From the NCBI RefSeq assembly GCF_012935715.1, contig NZ_CP052860.1:62001-126000 (forward strand): a stretch of 64,000 bases of DNA, read 5' to 3'. Positions 36,785-45,226 of the stretch are shown here, piece after piece. Source of the DNA: Pseudomonas sp. ADAK13. GTDB lineage: Bacteria; Pseudomonadota; Gammaproteobacteria; Pseudomonadales; Pseudomonadaceae. A program made the translations under genes and the position numbers. The notes under the pieces are model-generated. The model searched no databases, was not told the origin of the DNA, and worked only from the letters and a program-made list of their open reading frames with translations. Each line of letters starts with the position of its first letter. Position 1 is the stretch's first letter.

Positions 36785-38557
36785 ATGACCATGACCGAAC
36801 AGCTGAACGCATTGGGCTCAATCCTGGCTCAAGGCAGTTTGCACAGTCTGTTCCAACCGATCATTTCCCTGTCCGAACGACGTATCGTCGGCTACGAAGC
36901 CCTCAGTCGCGGTCCGTCCAACAGCCCGCTGCACTCCCCCATCGCACTGTTCTCCGTGGCCCGTCACGCCGGGCGCCTCAGTGAACTGGAGATGCTTTGC
37001 CGGGAAAGTGCCTGCCGGCGTTTCAGCGACCAGAAACTGCCGGGCAAGCTGTTCCTCAACGTCTCGCCTGAGTCCCTGCTGGAAACCGCCCACCAGCCCG
37101 GCCGTACCCTGCAACTGCTCAGTGACTTCGGCATCCCGCCCAGCCAGGTGGTGATCGAACTGACCGAGCAAACCCCGACCGACGATTTTCAACTGCTGCA
37201 AACCGCGCTGCATCATTACCGCGCCATGGGTTTTTCGATTGCCCTGGATGACCTGGGCGCCGGCTATTCCAGCCTGCGGCTGTGGTCGGAGCTGCGCCCG
37301 GACTACGTGAAGATCGATCGGCACTTTATCGACGGCATCCATCAGGACGCCCTCAAGCGCGAGTTTGTCGGGTCCATCCTGCAAATCGCCAAGGCCTCCC
37401 GGGCACAAGTCATCGCCGAAGGAATCGAACTACCGGAAGAGCTGGCGGTGCTCACCGAGATGGGCGTCGACCTGGTGCAGGGCTACCTGCTCTGCCGCCC
37501 TCAGGAACATCCGCCGCAGGAAGCGCGGTTGATGCTGCCCAAGCCCGACAGCGCGAACGTCGCCCTGAACGACGAAGGCAGCGACCTCAGCGCCCTGCTC
37601 AACGAACAACCGGCCGTGGGCCAGCACACCGCCACGGCGCAGGTGCTGGAAGCCTTCCGCCGCCAGGCCAACCTCAACTCTTTGGCGGTGCTGGATGAGC
37701 GTGGCCATCCGATCGGTATCGTGCACCGGCACTCGTTGTCGGACGCACTGCTCAAGCCATTCGCCACCGACCTGTTCGCCCGCAAACCCATCAGCCGTTT
37801 GATGAGTGATGACTTCCTCGCCGTGGAACTGAGCCAGTCCTTGCAGCAAGTCAGCCGCCTGCTCACCAGCCGTGCACGCCAGCGGATCGAGGAAGACTTC
37901 ATCATCACCCTCAACGGCGATTACCTGGGGCTGGGCCGGGTGATCGATGTGCTCAAGCTGATTACCGAGCTGAAAATCCAACAGGCGCGTTACGCCAACC
38001 CGCTGACCTTGCTGCCGGGCAACGTACCGATCCAGCAGTGCCTGACGCGGTTGTTGCAGCAACAGCGTGAGTCGGTGATCTGCTACGTGGATATCGACAG
38101 CTTCAAGCCGTTCAACGATATCTACGGCTATGGCCGGGGCGATGAGGTGCTGCTGTGCCTGGCGCAATGCCTGAACGACCGGGTAGACCCCAGCCGCGAC
38201 TTTGTCGGGCATATCGGCGGTGATGACTTTTTGCTGGTGCTGGGGCCGCAGGATTGGCGCAAGCGGCTTAACCAGTTGCTGGACGACTTCCATACCCAGT
38301 GCCGGCGTTTCTATCGCAGCGAGCACGTGGACGCGGGGTGTTTTGTCGCGTTGAACCGCCAGGGGGTGCGCCAGGAATTTGCATTGCTGTCGCTGTCGAT
38401 CGGCGTGGTGCACTTATATCCACAGGCCTGTGGACAACTCGATGCCAGCCAGTTGGCGGAACTGGCCTCCCAAGCCAAGCACCACGCAAAAAACGTGGCG
38501 GGCTACAGCATTCATGTGATCGACAGTCTGCAGCTGGAAGAGCCGGAATCCCTGTAG
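36785..38557 (+). CDS. EAL-CBS-GGDEF cyclic-di-GMP protein
   Basis: A 590-residue cytoplasmic protein. The EAL phosphodiesterase domain comes first (about residues 5-245) with EALSR, the Asp pair in DDLGAGYSS, KIDRHFI, AEGIE and QGYLLCRP, so catalysis looks intact. A CBS pair lies at about 275-390 and a GGDEF domain at about 405-580 with GGDDF, a permitted variant. It may make or break cyclic-di-GMP; the strong EAL residues favour phosphodiesterase activity. A start at ATG 36791 is also possible. It follows prc, as in other pseudomonads. Confidence 0.85.
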   Translation: MTMTEQLNALGSILAQGSLHSLFQPIISLSERRIVGYEALSRGPSNSPLHSPIALFSVARHAGRLSELEMLCRESACRRFSDQKLPGKLFLNVSPESLLETAHQPGRTLQLLSDFGIPPSQVVIELTEQTPTDDFQLLQTALHHYRAMGFSIALDDLGAGYSSLRLWSELRPDYVKIDRHFIDGIHQDALKREFVGSILQIAKASRAQVIAEGIELPEELAVLTEMGVDLVQGYLLCRPQEHPPQEARLMLPKPDSANVALNDEGSDLSALLNEQPAVGQHTATAQVLEAFRRQANLNSLAVLDERGHPIGIVHRHSLSDALLKPFATDLFARKPISRLMSDDFLAVELSQSLQQVSRLLTSRARQRIEEDFIITLNGDYLGLGRVIDVLKLITELKIQQARYANPLTLLPGNVPIQQCLTRLLQQQRESVICYVDIDSFKPFNDIYGYGRGDEVLLCLAQCLNDRVDPSRDFVGHIGGDDFLLVLGPQDWRKRLNQLLDDFHTQCRRFYRSEHVDAGCFVALNRQGVRQEFALLSLSIGVVHLYPQACGQLDASQLAELASQAKHHAKNVAGYSIHVIDSLQLEEPESL

Positions 38558-38570
38558 CAGCGGCGTGCGC

Positions 38571-38942
38571 CTAAGCTTCGGCAGACTCGGGATAATCGTA
38601 CTCAAACACCCGCACCACTTCCGATGCGTGCCACGACGCGGCGGCCACGCCATCGGACGGCCCGCAGAAGCGTCCAAGACGCTCCACACATTCAAAGAAT
38701 CCGGTACGTGGCAGACGGCTCGCCCCCTGGCTGATCACCAGGGAACTGCGCAGCGGCTGGTCCGCCTTGGCATCCAGCGCCGCCAGGTGTTCCAGCGCGG
38801 CTGTCAGGGTTTGCATGGCTGGCGTGGGAAATTGCAGGCGCTCCAGCAAGGCGCGATACGTCAAGAGGTGGCGCTGTCGGCGCGCCTGGTCAAGTTCGTT
38901 GATTAACCCATCCCAATGTTGACGGCTGATGCGTACGCTCAC
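38571..38942 (-). CDS. Unidentified protein paired with an HTH gene
   Basis: A 123-residue soluble protein of unknown family. It starts with GTG at 38942, overlapping the stop of the upstream HTH gene by four bases, so the two are translationally coupled. It has an Arg-rich N-terminal helical stretch (ISRQHWDGLINELDQARRQR) and no membrane segment. A toxin or partner role beside a DNA-binding protein is possible but not shown. Confidence 0.62.
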   Translation of the reverse strand: MSVRISRQHWDGLINELDQARRQRHLLTYRALLERLQFPTPAMQTLTAALEHLAALDAKADQPLRSSLVISQGASRLPRTGFFECVERLGRFCGPSDGVAAASWHASEVVRVFEYDYPESAEA

Positions 38943-39277
38943 GTTTCGTCCCTCCAACCTGCAACGCCCAACTCCCAAGCCAGGCTGCGGCGGATGGCAG
39001 CGTCCGGCTGGCGTTCACCACTTTCGATCAAGCCCAGGTAAGACGGGCTGATGCCCACTGTGCGTGCCAATGTCTCGATGGCCAGGCCCTTGGCCTCGCG
39101 CAGGCTTCGCAGCTGCTCCAGGGGGCGCAGATCCGGTTCGGCAGCGGTTTGGCTAATGGTCGAAGCAGGAGGTGTCGGCTGTTGCTGACCGGCGGCTTTT
39201 AGCAGCGCCTGGTACTGAGCCCATGGCAGAACCGCGTACTCGGGTTCGCCATCCTTTGTAATTATCTGAATATCCAT
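38939..39277 (-). CDS. XRE-type HTH regulator with Phd-like N-terminus
   Basis: A 112-residue protein. The N-terminus (MDIQIITKDGEPEYAVLPW, then AQYQALL) resembles Phd/YefM-type antitoxin starts. The C-terminal half is an XRE helix-turn-helix (RSLREAKGLAIETLARTVG, then SPSYLGLIESGERQP). Candidate self-operators lie directly upstream (39288-39338). It is co-transcribed with the gene at 38571. A toxin-antitoxin arrangement is conceivable but unproven, since the partner has no recognised toxin fold. Confidence 0.75.
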   Translation of the reverse strand: MDIQIITKDGEPEYAVLPWAQYQALLKAAGQQQPTPPASTISQTAAEPDLRPLEQLRSLREAKGLAIETLARTVGISPSYLGLIESGERQPDAAIRRSLAWELGVAGWRDET

Positions 39278-39287
39278 GACTGCCCCG

Positions 39288-39338
39288 TAGGATCACAACA
39301 CTTACTTCGTAAGTACTTTCCTTAGGAGTGTAATCCTA
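39288..39338. promoter_or_regulatory. Candidate operators of the HTH pair
   Basis: Two nested dyads: ACTTAC-TTC-GTAAGT at 39300-39314, and an outer inverted pair TAGGAT (39288) and ATCCTA (39333). They lie just upstream of the XRE gene start, where autoregulation is expected. Confidence 0.55.
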
Positions 39339-39374
39339 ACAGCCACAAAGAGCGCAGGGGGATATTCGCAAGGT

Positions 39375-39830
39375 TCAGTTTTTTTGCGGATTTTCTTGAG
39401 CGAGCAGCTGAGGCGTCGCAGGAAGGCGCTCAACCACCGCGAGCTTCTCGGGGCGCTGACGCTCGCGCCAGGCGCGAAAAGCGCTCAGCTCGCCGTCCAG
39501 GGTCTTCATGACCCACGCCAGCACGGCAATGTCGTCGAGCATGCCGAACACCGGGATAAAGTCCGGAATCGCGTCAATCGGGCTCAGGAAATACATCAGC
39601 CCCGCCACCACCGAAATCAGCGCCTTGGGGCTGATGGCCCGGTACTCGCCGCGCCAGTAGGCCAGGCACAACGCCTGCAGCAACTTGAGATCGTCCTTGA
39701 GCTTGCCCAGCCGGTTGCCCTGGCTCGAACCTTTGGCCGCCACCGCGAACAGCAGCGTAGGCAGGCGCCCGCGGCCGAGCAGGCGAGCGGCCATCGGCAG
39801 GAAGCGGGTGAAATTAAACGGCGCTTTCAT
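39375..39830 (-). CDS. YkvA-family membrane protein (DUF1232)
   Basis: A 151-residue inner-membrane protein. The hallmark is ALISVVAGLMYFLSPIDAIP followed by DFIPVFGMLDDIAVL (about residues 70-105), the DUF1232 signature. The ATG at 39830 follows GGAG, so the apparent upstream GTG is not used. Its function is unknown in the family. Confidence 0.85.
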   Translation of the reverse strand: MKAPFNFTRFLPMAARLLGRGRLPTLLFAVAAKGSSQGNRLGKLKDDLKLLQALCLAYWRGEYRAISPKALISVVAGLMYFLSPIDAIPDFIPVFGMLDDIAVLAWVMKTLDGELSAFRAWRERQRPEKLAVVERLPATPQLLAQENPQKN

Positions 39831-39857
39831 CGTCACTCCAGTTCCAGGCGACAGAAA

Positions 39858-39886
39858 AGGTTATCCACACAAATTGTGGATAACCT
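39858..39886. promoter_or_regulatory. Inverted pair of consensus DnaA boxes
   Basis: TTATCCACA at 39861-39869 and its complement TGTGGATAA at 39875-39883 are perfect DnaA boxes in opposite orientation, 5 bp apart, within a near-perfect dyad (AAGG...CCTT outside). It lies 31 bp before the start of the YkvA-like gene. It may bind DnaA or simply act as a hairpin. Confidence 0.65.
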
Positions 39887-40106
39887 TGTGAACAGAGCCC
39901 ATTTTCCAGGCTGAAAGCCACGTAATACAAGGCCTACAGTCAGATCGGGCATTTTTTGCGCACATAAAAAAAACCCAAGAATTCATTGACTTGAAGTTGA
40001 TCTGCGTCTACCCGTGCTCGAGTCTTTTATCAGACTGCTCTAGACCGCAGGGGTTCGGTTGGATCCAGCCTGGATTCAACTGGAAAAGTTATGCACAGGC
40101 CAGAAA

Positions 40107-40137
40107 CAACAACGCCCCGTCGAGACGGGGCGTTGTA
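40107..40137 (-). terminator. Terminator of the FKBP gene
   Basis: The stem ACAACGCCCCGTC/GACGGGGCGTTGT lies directly after the FKBP stop on the - strand. The uridine tail is weak (TTGTTTC), so efficiency is uncertain. Confidence 0.75.
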
Positions 40138-40151
40138 GGTTCAGACGCTGA

Positions 40152-40892
40152 TTACTTCTTGGCAGCAGGAGCAGCCGGTGCGTCAGGAGCGTCAGCCTTG
40201 GACGGATCCTTGATGGCCAGCAGTTCCAGGTCGAATACCAGCACGGAGTTGGCTGGAATCGCCGGGCTCGGGCTCTGGGCACCGTAGGCAAGGTCGGACG
40301 GGATGTACAACTCGACCTTCTCGCCAACGTGCATCAGTTGCAGGCCTTCGACCCAACCTGGGATCACGCCGCTGACCGGCAGGTCAATCGGGCTGCCGCG
40401 ATCCACGGAGCTGTCAAAGGTGGTGCCGTTGGTGAGCTTGCCGGTGTAGTGAACCGTCACGACGTCGGTAGGCTTGGGCTGGGCACCGTCCGCTTTCTTC
40501 ACGATCTTGTATTGCAGACCGGAAGCGGTGGTGACAACGCCGTCTTTCTTGGCGTTTTCTTCGAGGAATTTCTTGCCGGCGGCTGCCGACTCTTCGCTCA
40601 TCTTGGCCATACGTTCTTCAGCACGCTTTTGCAGTGCGGCGAACGCCTCGACCAACTCGTCGTCTTTCAGCTTCTGTTCTTTCTTGCCGACGGCATCTTC
40701 GATGCCTTGGGCTACCGCTTTGGAGTCCAGGTCATCCATGCCTTCTTGAGCAAGGCTTTTGCCCATGTTCAGGCCGATACCGTAGGAAGCTTTTTGCGCC
40801 GGGGTTTTCAGCTCTACGCTGGTTTGCGAATCACAACCCGCAAGTACCAGGCTAACCAGGGCCACCGCCGCCGCCAACCGATGCTGTTTCAT
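40152..40892 (-). CDS. FKBP-type peptidyl-prolyl isomerase, lipoprotein (Mip/FkpA-like)
   Basis: A 246-residue envelope isomerase. It starts at ATG 40892 (MKQHRLAAAVALVSLVLAGC), giving a lipobox LAGC. The helical dimerisation domain (about residues 28-130) is followed by the FKBP domain (VVTVHYTGKLTNGTTFDSS, then GWVEGLQLMHVGEKVELYIP). The C-terminal tail is Ala/Pro rich. It should assist folding of periplasmic or outer-membrane proteins, as Mip/FkpA do. Confidence 0.9.
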   Translation of the reverse strand: MKQHRLAAAVALVSLVLAGCDSQTSVELKTPAQKASYGIGLNMGKSLAQEGMDDLDSKAVAQGIEDAVGKKEQKLKDDELVEAFAALQKRAEERMAKMSEESAAAGKKFLEENAKKDGVVTTASGLQYKIVKKADGAQPKPTDVVTVHYTGKLTNGTTFDSSVDRGSPIDLPVSGVIPGWVEGLQLMHVGEKVELYIPSDLAYGAQSPSPAIPANSVLVFDLELLAIKDPSKADAPDAPAAPAAKK

Positions 40893-41138
40893 GCTATTTC
40901 CTTGTTCGTGTGCCAAAAGGGCATTCGAGTAAAGTCGCGAGCTTATCAGGCGGCCACGACCAATGGCTACCGGCATGTGAGCAGGAAACTTCTGATAAGT
41001 TCACGTGTTTAAAAGCATTTTCATTCATTCTATGGCTCTGCAACGGAAGGCAGGACCGCTGGAACCAGGCTCATGGCCACTTGCCGCACTGGTGGCCTGA
41101 TGGCATAAGAACGACACAACTCGACAAGGATAGTTATC

Positions 41139-42950
41139 TTGCGCATTTTTTCCCGTGTTTTGCTGATGATTTTCATACTGCTGGGGCTGATCCTGGCGGT
41201 GGTGCTCTATTACGTGGTCAACCCGAAGCTGCCGGTTTATGTGCCGGTGGAACAGGTGCACTACCAGGACCAATGGAGCGCCGCAGATCGCCAGACGTAT
41301 TACTTCACGCCCCAGGGCACCCAGGTCAAGGGCCTGCGCTATGACTGGTTTACTGCACTGGAACTGCCGTTCTCCGAGCAGCGTTTCGCCACGCCCGAAT
41401 ACCTGGCGCGCTTCGGTTTCCTGGTAGACCCAAAACAGGTGCCTACTGCGCAGAACCCCGGCAACCTGCCGGTGGGTTTTGCCCGGCATACAAACCCCGG
41501 CAGCCGTGATGAGTTCCTCGACATCACCTGCGCCGCCTGCCACACCGGCCAGTTGAATTTCAAAGGCCAGGGCCTGCGTATCGACGGCGGCCCGGCGCAA
41601 CATGTGTTGCCGTCCAGCGTACCGACGCTGCGCGGTGGCAGCTTTGGCCAGGCGCTGGTGGCCAGCCTCACCTCGACCTACTACAACCCGTGGAAATTCG
41701 AGCGTTTTGCCCATACCGTCCTGGGACACGACTACAACGACCAGAGCAAAGCGCAACTGCGCCAGGACTTCAAAAAGTCCCTGAACAACTTCCTCAAAGT
41801 TGCCTGGAACGACACCCACCGCGGCCTCTACCCCACCGAAGAAGGCCCGGGCCGCACTGACGCCTTTGGCCGCATCGCCAACGCGAGCTTCGGCGACGCC
41901 ATTTCCCCGGACAACTACCGCATCGCCAACGCCCCGGTTGACTACCCGCAACTGTGGGACATCTGGACCTTCGACTGGGTGCAATGGAACGGCTCGGCCC
42001 AGCAGCCCATGGCCCGCAACATCGGTGAAGCCCTGGGCGTCGGCGCCACGCTGGACTTCTTCGACAGCGCCGGCCAGCCGCTCAAGGGCGATGCGCGCTA
42101 TCCCTCCAGCGTGCGGGTACGCGACCTGAGTACCCTCGAAGAAACCCTGAAACGCCTCAAGCCGCCGACCTGGCCGGAAGACCTGTTCGGCGCCATCGAC
42201 AAACCACTGGCCGCCCAAGGCCGCGCACTGTTCGCGGAAAACTGCGCGGGCTGCCACGTGCCGGCGGTGTCCCAGTTCGATGGCCGCCCCGTGCGGCAAC
42301 TGAAAATGCTCCCGGTGGAGGTGATCGGCACCGACCCCAATACTGCCAACAATATCGCTGACCACCGCTTCGACCTCAGCGCCCTGCAATGGGACCCGGC
42401 GGAGCTGGCAAAAATGAACGTCGAGCTGCACCCCACGCCCACCGAACCGCTGGACTTGCGCAACCTCTCTTCAGCCAAAGGCCTGGCCTACATCACTGCC
42501 TTTGTCGAAGACCACGCCTACCGCGCCGCCGGCGTGACACCCGCCGAACGTCCTCAACTGGACGGTTTCGGCCTGCCCATCGGCGTGCGCGAACTGCGCG
42601 CCTACAAGGCTCGGCCCCTGGCCGGTGTATGGGCGACACCGCCGTTCCTGCACAACGGCTCGGTGCCGACGATCTACCAATTGCTCTCGCCCCAGGACGA
42701 GCGCAGCCCGACCTTCTATAAAGGCACCTTTGAATACGACCCGCGCCACCTGGGTTATCAAACGGCAGCGTTCCCCAACGCGTTCCTGTTCGATACGCGC
42801 ATCACCGGCAACCACAACAGCGGCCATGAATTCCGTGCCGGCCAGCGTGGCAACGGGGTGATTGGCCGAGGCTTGCTGCCCCAGGAACGCTGGGCGCTGC
42901 TGGAATATTTGAAAGTGCTGGGCGGCCCGCTGGAACAGCAACTGCCCTGA
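41139..42950 (+). CDS. Membrane-anchored di-heme cytochrome c (RoxA/CcpA-like)
   Basis: A 603-residue protein (TTG start) with an N-terminal membrane anchor (LLMIFILLGLILAVVLYYVV) and two haem-binding CXXCH sites: CAACH near residue 131 and CAGCH near residue 368. It belongs to the broad di-heme cytochrome c peroxidase superfamily and is most like the larger RoxA-type group. The mature part faces the periplasm. It precedes a membrane-anchored catalase-like gene by 30 bp, suggesting a joint redox function. The substrate is unknown. Confidence 0.78.
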   Translation: MRIFSRVLLMIFILLGLILAVVLYYVVNPKLPVYVPVEQVHYQDQWSAADRQTYYFTPQGTQVKGLRYDWFTALELPFSEQRFATPEYLARFGFLVDPKQVPTAQNPGNLPVGFARHTNPGSRDEFLDITCAACHTGQLNFKGQGLRIDGGPAQHVLPSSVPTLRGGSFGQALVASLTSTYYNPWKFERFAHTVLGHDYNDQSKAQLRQDFKKSLNNFLKVAWNDTHRGLYPTEEGPGRTDAFGRIANASFGDAISPDNYRIANAPVDYPQLWDIWTFDWVQWNGSAQQPMARNIGEALGVGATLDFFDSAGQPLKGDARYPSSVRVRDLSTLEETLKRLKPPTWPEDLFGAIDKPLAAQGRALFAENCAGCHVPAVSQFDGRPVRQLKMLPVEVIGTDPNTANNIADHRFDLSALQWDPAELAKMNVELHPTPTEPLDLRNLSSAKGLAYITAFVEDHAYRAAGVTPAERPQLDGFGLPIGVRELRAYKARPLAGVWATPPFLHNGSVPTIYQLLSPQDERSPTFYKGTFEYDPRHLGYQTAAFPNAFLFDTRITGNHNSGHEFRAGQRGNGVIGRGLLPQERWALLEYLKVLGGPLEQQLP

Positions 42951-42980
42951 CCCACCGACTTCGCAGAAAAGGATTTTAAA

Positions 42981-44111
42981 ATGCTCGCTCGACTTTGGCT
43001 GCGCCTCGGCGCGTTTCTCGGCAAGACCGTGTTATGGCTGGTGGGTCTGGGGCTGCTGGGCTGGTTGCTGTCCACCCTGTGGTTCAGCTGGCAGCACAGC
43101 GGCCCGGTGTCGCCGGATGAACAGATTCCTCCCGGGGAAGCGGCCATGACCCAGGGCATCATCCAGACCGCGGTGCGCATCGTTGATCAACACCGCGAAG
43201 GCACGCGCTACCTGCGGGATGCGCATGCCAAGGCCCATGGTTGCGTGAAGGCCGAGGTCAGCGTACTGCCGGACCTCGACCCGGCCCTGCGCCAGGGTGT
43301 ATTCGCCGAGCCGGGCAAGACCTGGCAGGCGATGATGCGTTTGTCCAACGGCAATGCGTATCCGCAGTTCGACAGCATCCGGGACGCCCGGGGCATGGCG
43401 ATCAAGTTGCTGGACGTGCCGGGCAAACAGTTGCTGGCGGATCAGCAGGCGCGGGGTGAGCAGGATTTTGTGATGTTCAGCCATCCGAACTTTTTTGTCA
43501 GTGATGTGGCGGAGTATGCGCAGAACATTTCGGCTCAGGCTGATGGCAAAAAAGTCATGGCGTTTTTCCCCGGGGTGGATCCACGCAGTTGGCAGGTGCG
43601 GCATCTGTTTATCGCGCTGGCGACGTTGGCGCCACCGCCGGGGAGCCCTGTGCAGACGACTTACTTTTCGGTGTCGCCGTATAAGTTTGGGACGGCGAAT
43701 GTGAAGTTTCGGGTGGCGCCGGATCCCCAGGGTTGTCCTGCGTATGTGCTGCCCAAGCAGAACCAGGACCTGCCGAACTTTTTACGCAGTGCGTTGAATC
43801 AGCAACTGTCCACCGACCGGGTGGCGGCGTGTTTTGTGTTGCAGGTTCAGCGGCAGAATCCGCAGAAGTTCATGCCGATCGAGGACACCAGCATTGAATG
43901 GAAAGAGAGTGATGCGCCGTTTGAGACGGTGGCCAAGGTGGTGATTCCGGCGCAGGATTTTGATACGCCCGAGTTGAATCTGGCGTGTGATAACCAGTCG
44001 TTTAATCCGTGGTTTGGGGTGGAGGCGCATCGGCCGATTGGGGGGATTAATCGGTTGCGCAAGGCGGTGTATGAGGCGGTCAGTGATTATCGGCATAGCC
44101 GGAATTTGTAG
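42981..44111 (+). CDS. Membrane-anchored catalase-like heme protein
   Basis: A 376-residue protein with one N-terminal transmembrane helix and a catalase-like fold. The distal His is in RDAHAKAHGCVKAEV (near residue 82); RLSNGNAYPQFDSI and FVMFSHPNFF also match minicatalase-like proteins. No full proximal tyrosine motif (RxFxYxD) is evident, although YEAVSDYR lies near the end. It is probably a periplasmic peroxidase or peroxygenase partner of the preceding di-heme cytochrome. The 3' end is G/T-rich (38 of 60 bases) and E5 starts 18 bp later. Confidence 0.78.
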   Translation: MLARLWLRLGAFLGKTVLWLVGLGLLGWLLSTLWFSWQHSGPVSPDEQIPPGEAAMTQGIIQTAVRIVDQHREGTRYLRDAHAKAHGCVKAEVSVLPDLDPALRQGVFAEPGKTWQAMMRLSNGNAYPQFDSIRDARGMAIKLLDVPGKQLLADQQARGEQDFVMFSHPNFFVSDVAEYAQNISAQADGKKVMAFFPGVDPRSWQVRHLFIALATLAPPPGSPVQTTYFSVSPYKFGTANVKFRVAPDPQGCPAYVLPKQNQDLPNFLRSALNQQLSTDRVAACFVLQVQRQNPQKFMPIEDTSIEWKESDAPFETVAKVVIPAQDFDTPELNLACDNQSFNPWFGVEAHRPIGGINRLRKAVYEAVSDYRHSRNL

Positions 44112-44129
44112 TGCCCTGGGGTTGGGGGG

Positions 44130-44702
44130 CATATCCGTTATTTGGGTGATGGCTGGTATGGGTTCCGCTCTTACAGCGTCTCACTTTTGAAAAGCGCAAA
44201 AGTAAGCAAAACGCTCTTGCCCCACCACTCGGCACCTCGCCTAGGCTCGGTGTGCCCTCACTCCGGTACTACTCCGCGGGCCGCCGCGACGGGGCGTCCC
44301 TGCCCCGTCGCGGCTAAACCGGCGTCCTGCCGGTTTACCCGCTCCGTACTACCTGCGTTCGGCCAGCGTGGTTTAACGGGGCGCCTAAGATCAAGATCAA
44401 AAGCAGATCAACAGCACAGCGGCCTACAGGCCGGCTTGAGTGGTGTGAAGCAAAAGCAAGATCAAAATCAAAATCTACAGCGGGCACGGTCAAATGTGGG
44501 AGCTGGCTTGCCTGCGATGGCATCTACTGGGTGTACCTGATGCACCGAGGTGTCTGCATCGCCGGCAAGCCAGCTCCTACAGAAAAGCAGAGCTGCATCA
44601 GTTTAAGATTTGGCTTTCGCTTTTGATCTGGCTTCTACCACTCAAGCCGGCCTGTAGGCCGCTGTGCTTTTGATCTTGATCTGACTGCCCCAATAAGCCC
44701 GA
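44130..44702. repeat. Long inverted-arm element E5, left part (split by an insertion sequence)
   Basis: The left arm (about 44130-44440), REP doublet (about 44496-44583), a few TTTGGC/TTTCGC units (about 44608-44625) and the start of the right arm. It is interrupted at 44702 by IS copy 2, with target CCGA. The element continues at 46362. Without the IS it would be about 807 bp. Confidence 0.85.
44699..44702. other. 4-bp target duplication of IS copy 2 (left)
   Basis: CCGA, repeated at 46362-46365. Removing the IS and one copy restores the AAGCCCGAGGCCG motif of other E elements. The different duplications for the two IS copies show separate insertion events. Confidence 0.85.
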
Positions 44703-44767
44703 CCCCCGGTGTCAGGGTAGTTGTCGCGTCCACCGCTTTTTGAACACATTTCGGGGGCGGCAAGAGT

Positions 44768-45226
44768 ATGGTCATGCCTTTCTACTCAGATGAACGTAAA
44801 GCCGCACTGCTGAAAATGATGCTTCCGCCCCTGAGCCTTTCAGCAGCGGAGGTCGCTCGCCGCGAAGGTTGCAGCGATATGTCTCTCCATTATTGGCGCA
44901 AACAAGCTGCTGCCAGAGGAACGCAATTGTCCGACGCTAAACAACCCGCCGAAAATTGGTCAGCCGAATCCAAACTGACGGTCATCATAGAGACCGGTTC
45001 GCTGTCGGAACTGGAGATCGGTGAATATTGCCGAAGAAAAGGTATTTTTCCCGAGCAGATTACCGATTGGCGTAATGCGTTTATCGCCAGTAGCACCCAA
45101 AAACCAGCTGCGAAAACGGCGAGTTCAGGGCAGTCACGGGATGATAAAAAAGGATCCGTGAGCTTGAGCGCGAACTACGCCGCAAGGATGCGGCGCTGGC
45201 CGAGACGGCGGCGTTACTGGTGCTGA
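44768..45226 (+). pseudogene. Frameshifted orfA of IS copy 2
   Basis: The first 127 or so residues match OrfA copy 1, then the A7-to-A6 loss shifts the frame at DDKK and gives the tail GSVSLSANYAARMRRWPRRR before a stop. The helical C-terminal region and the slippery A-AAA-AAG site are lost. The two later losses would on their own have fused orfA in frame to orfB. Alternatively the losses are homopolymer sequencing errors. Confidence 0.75.
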
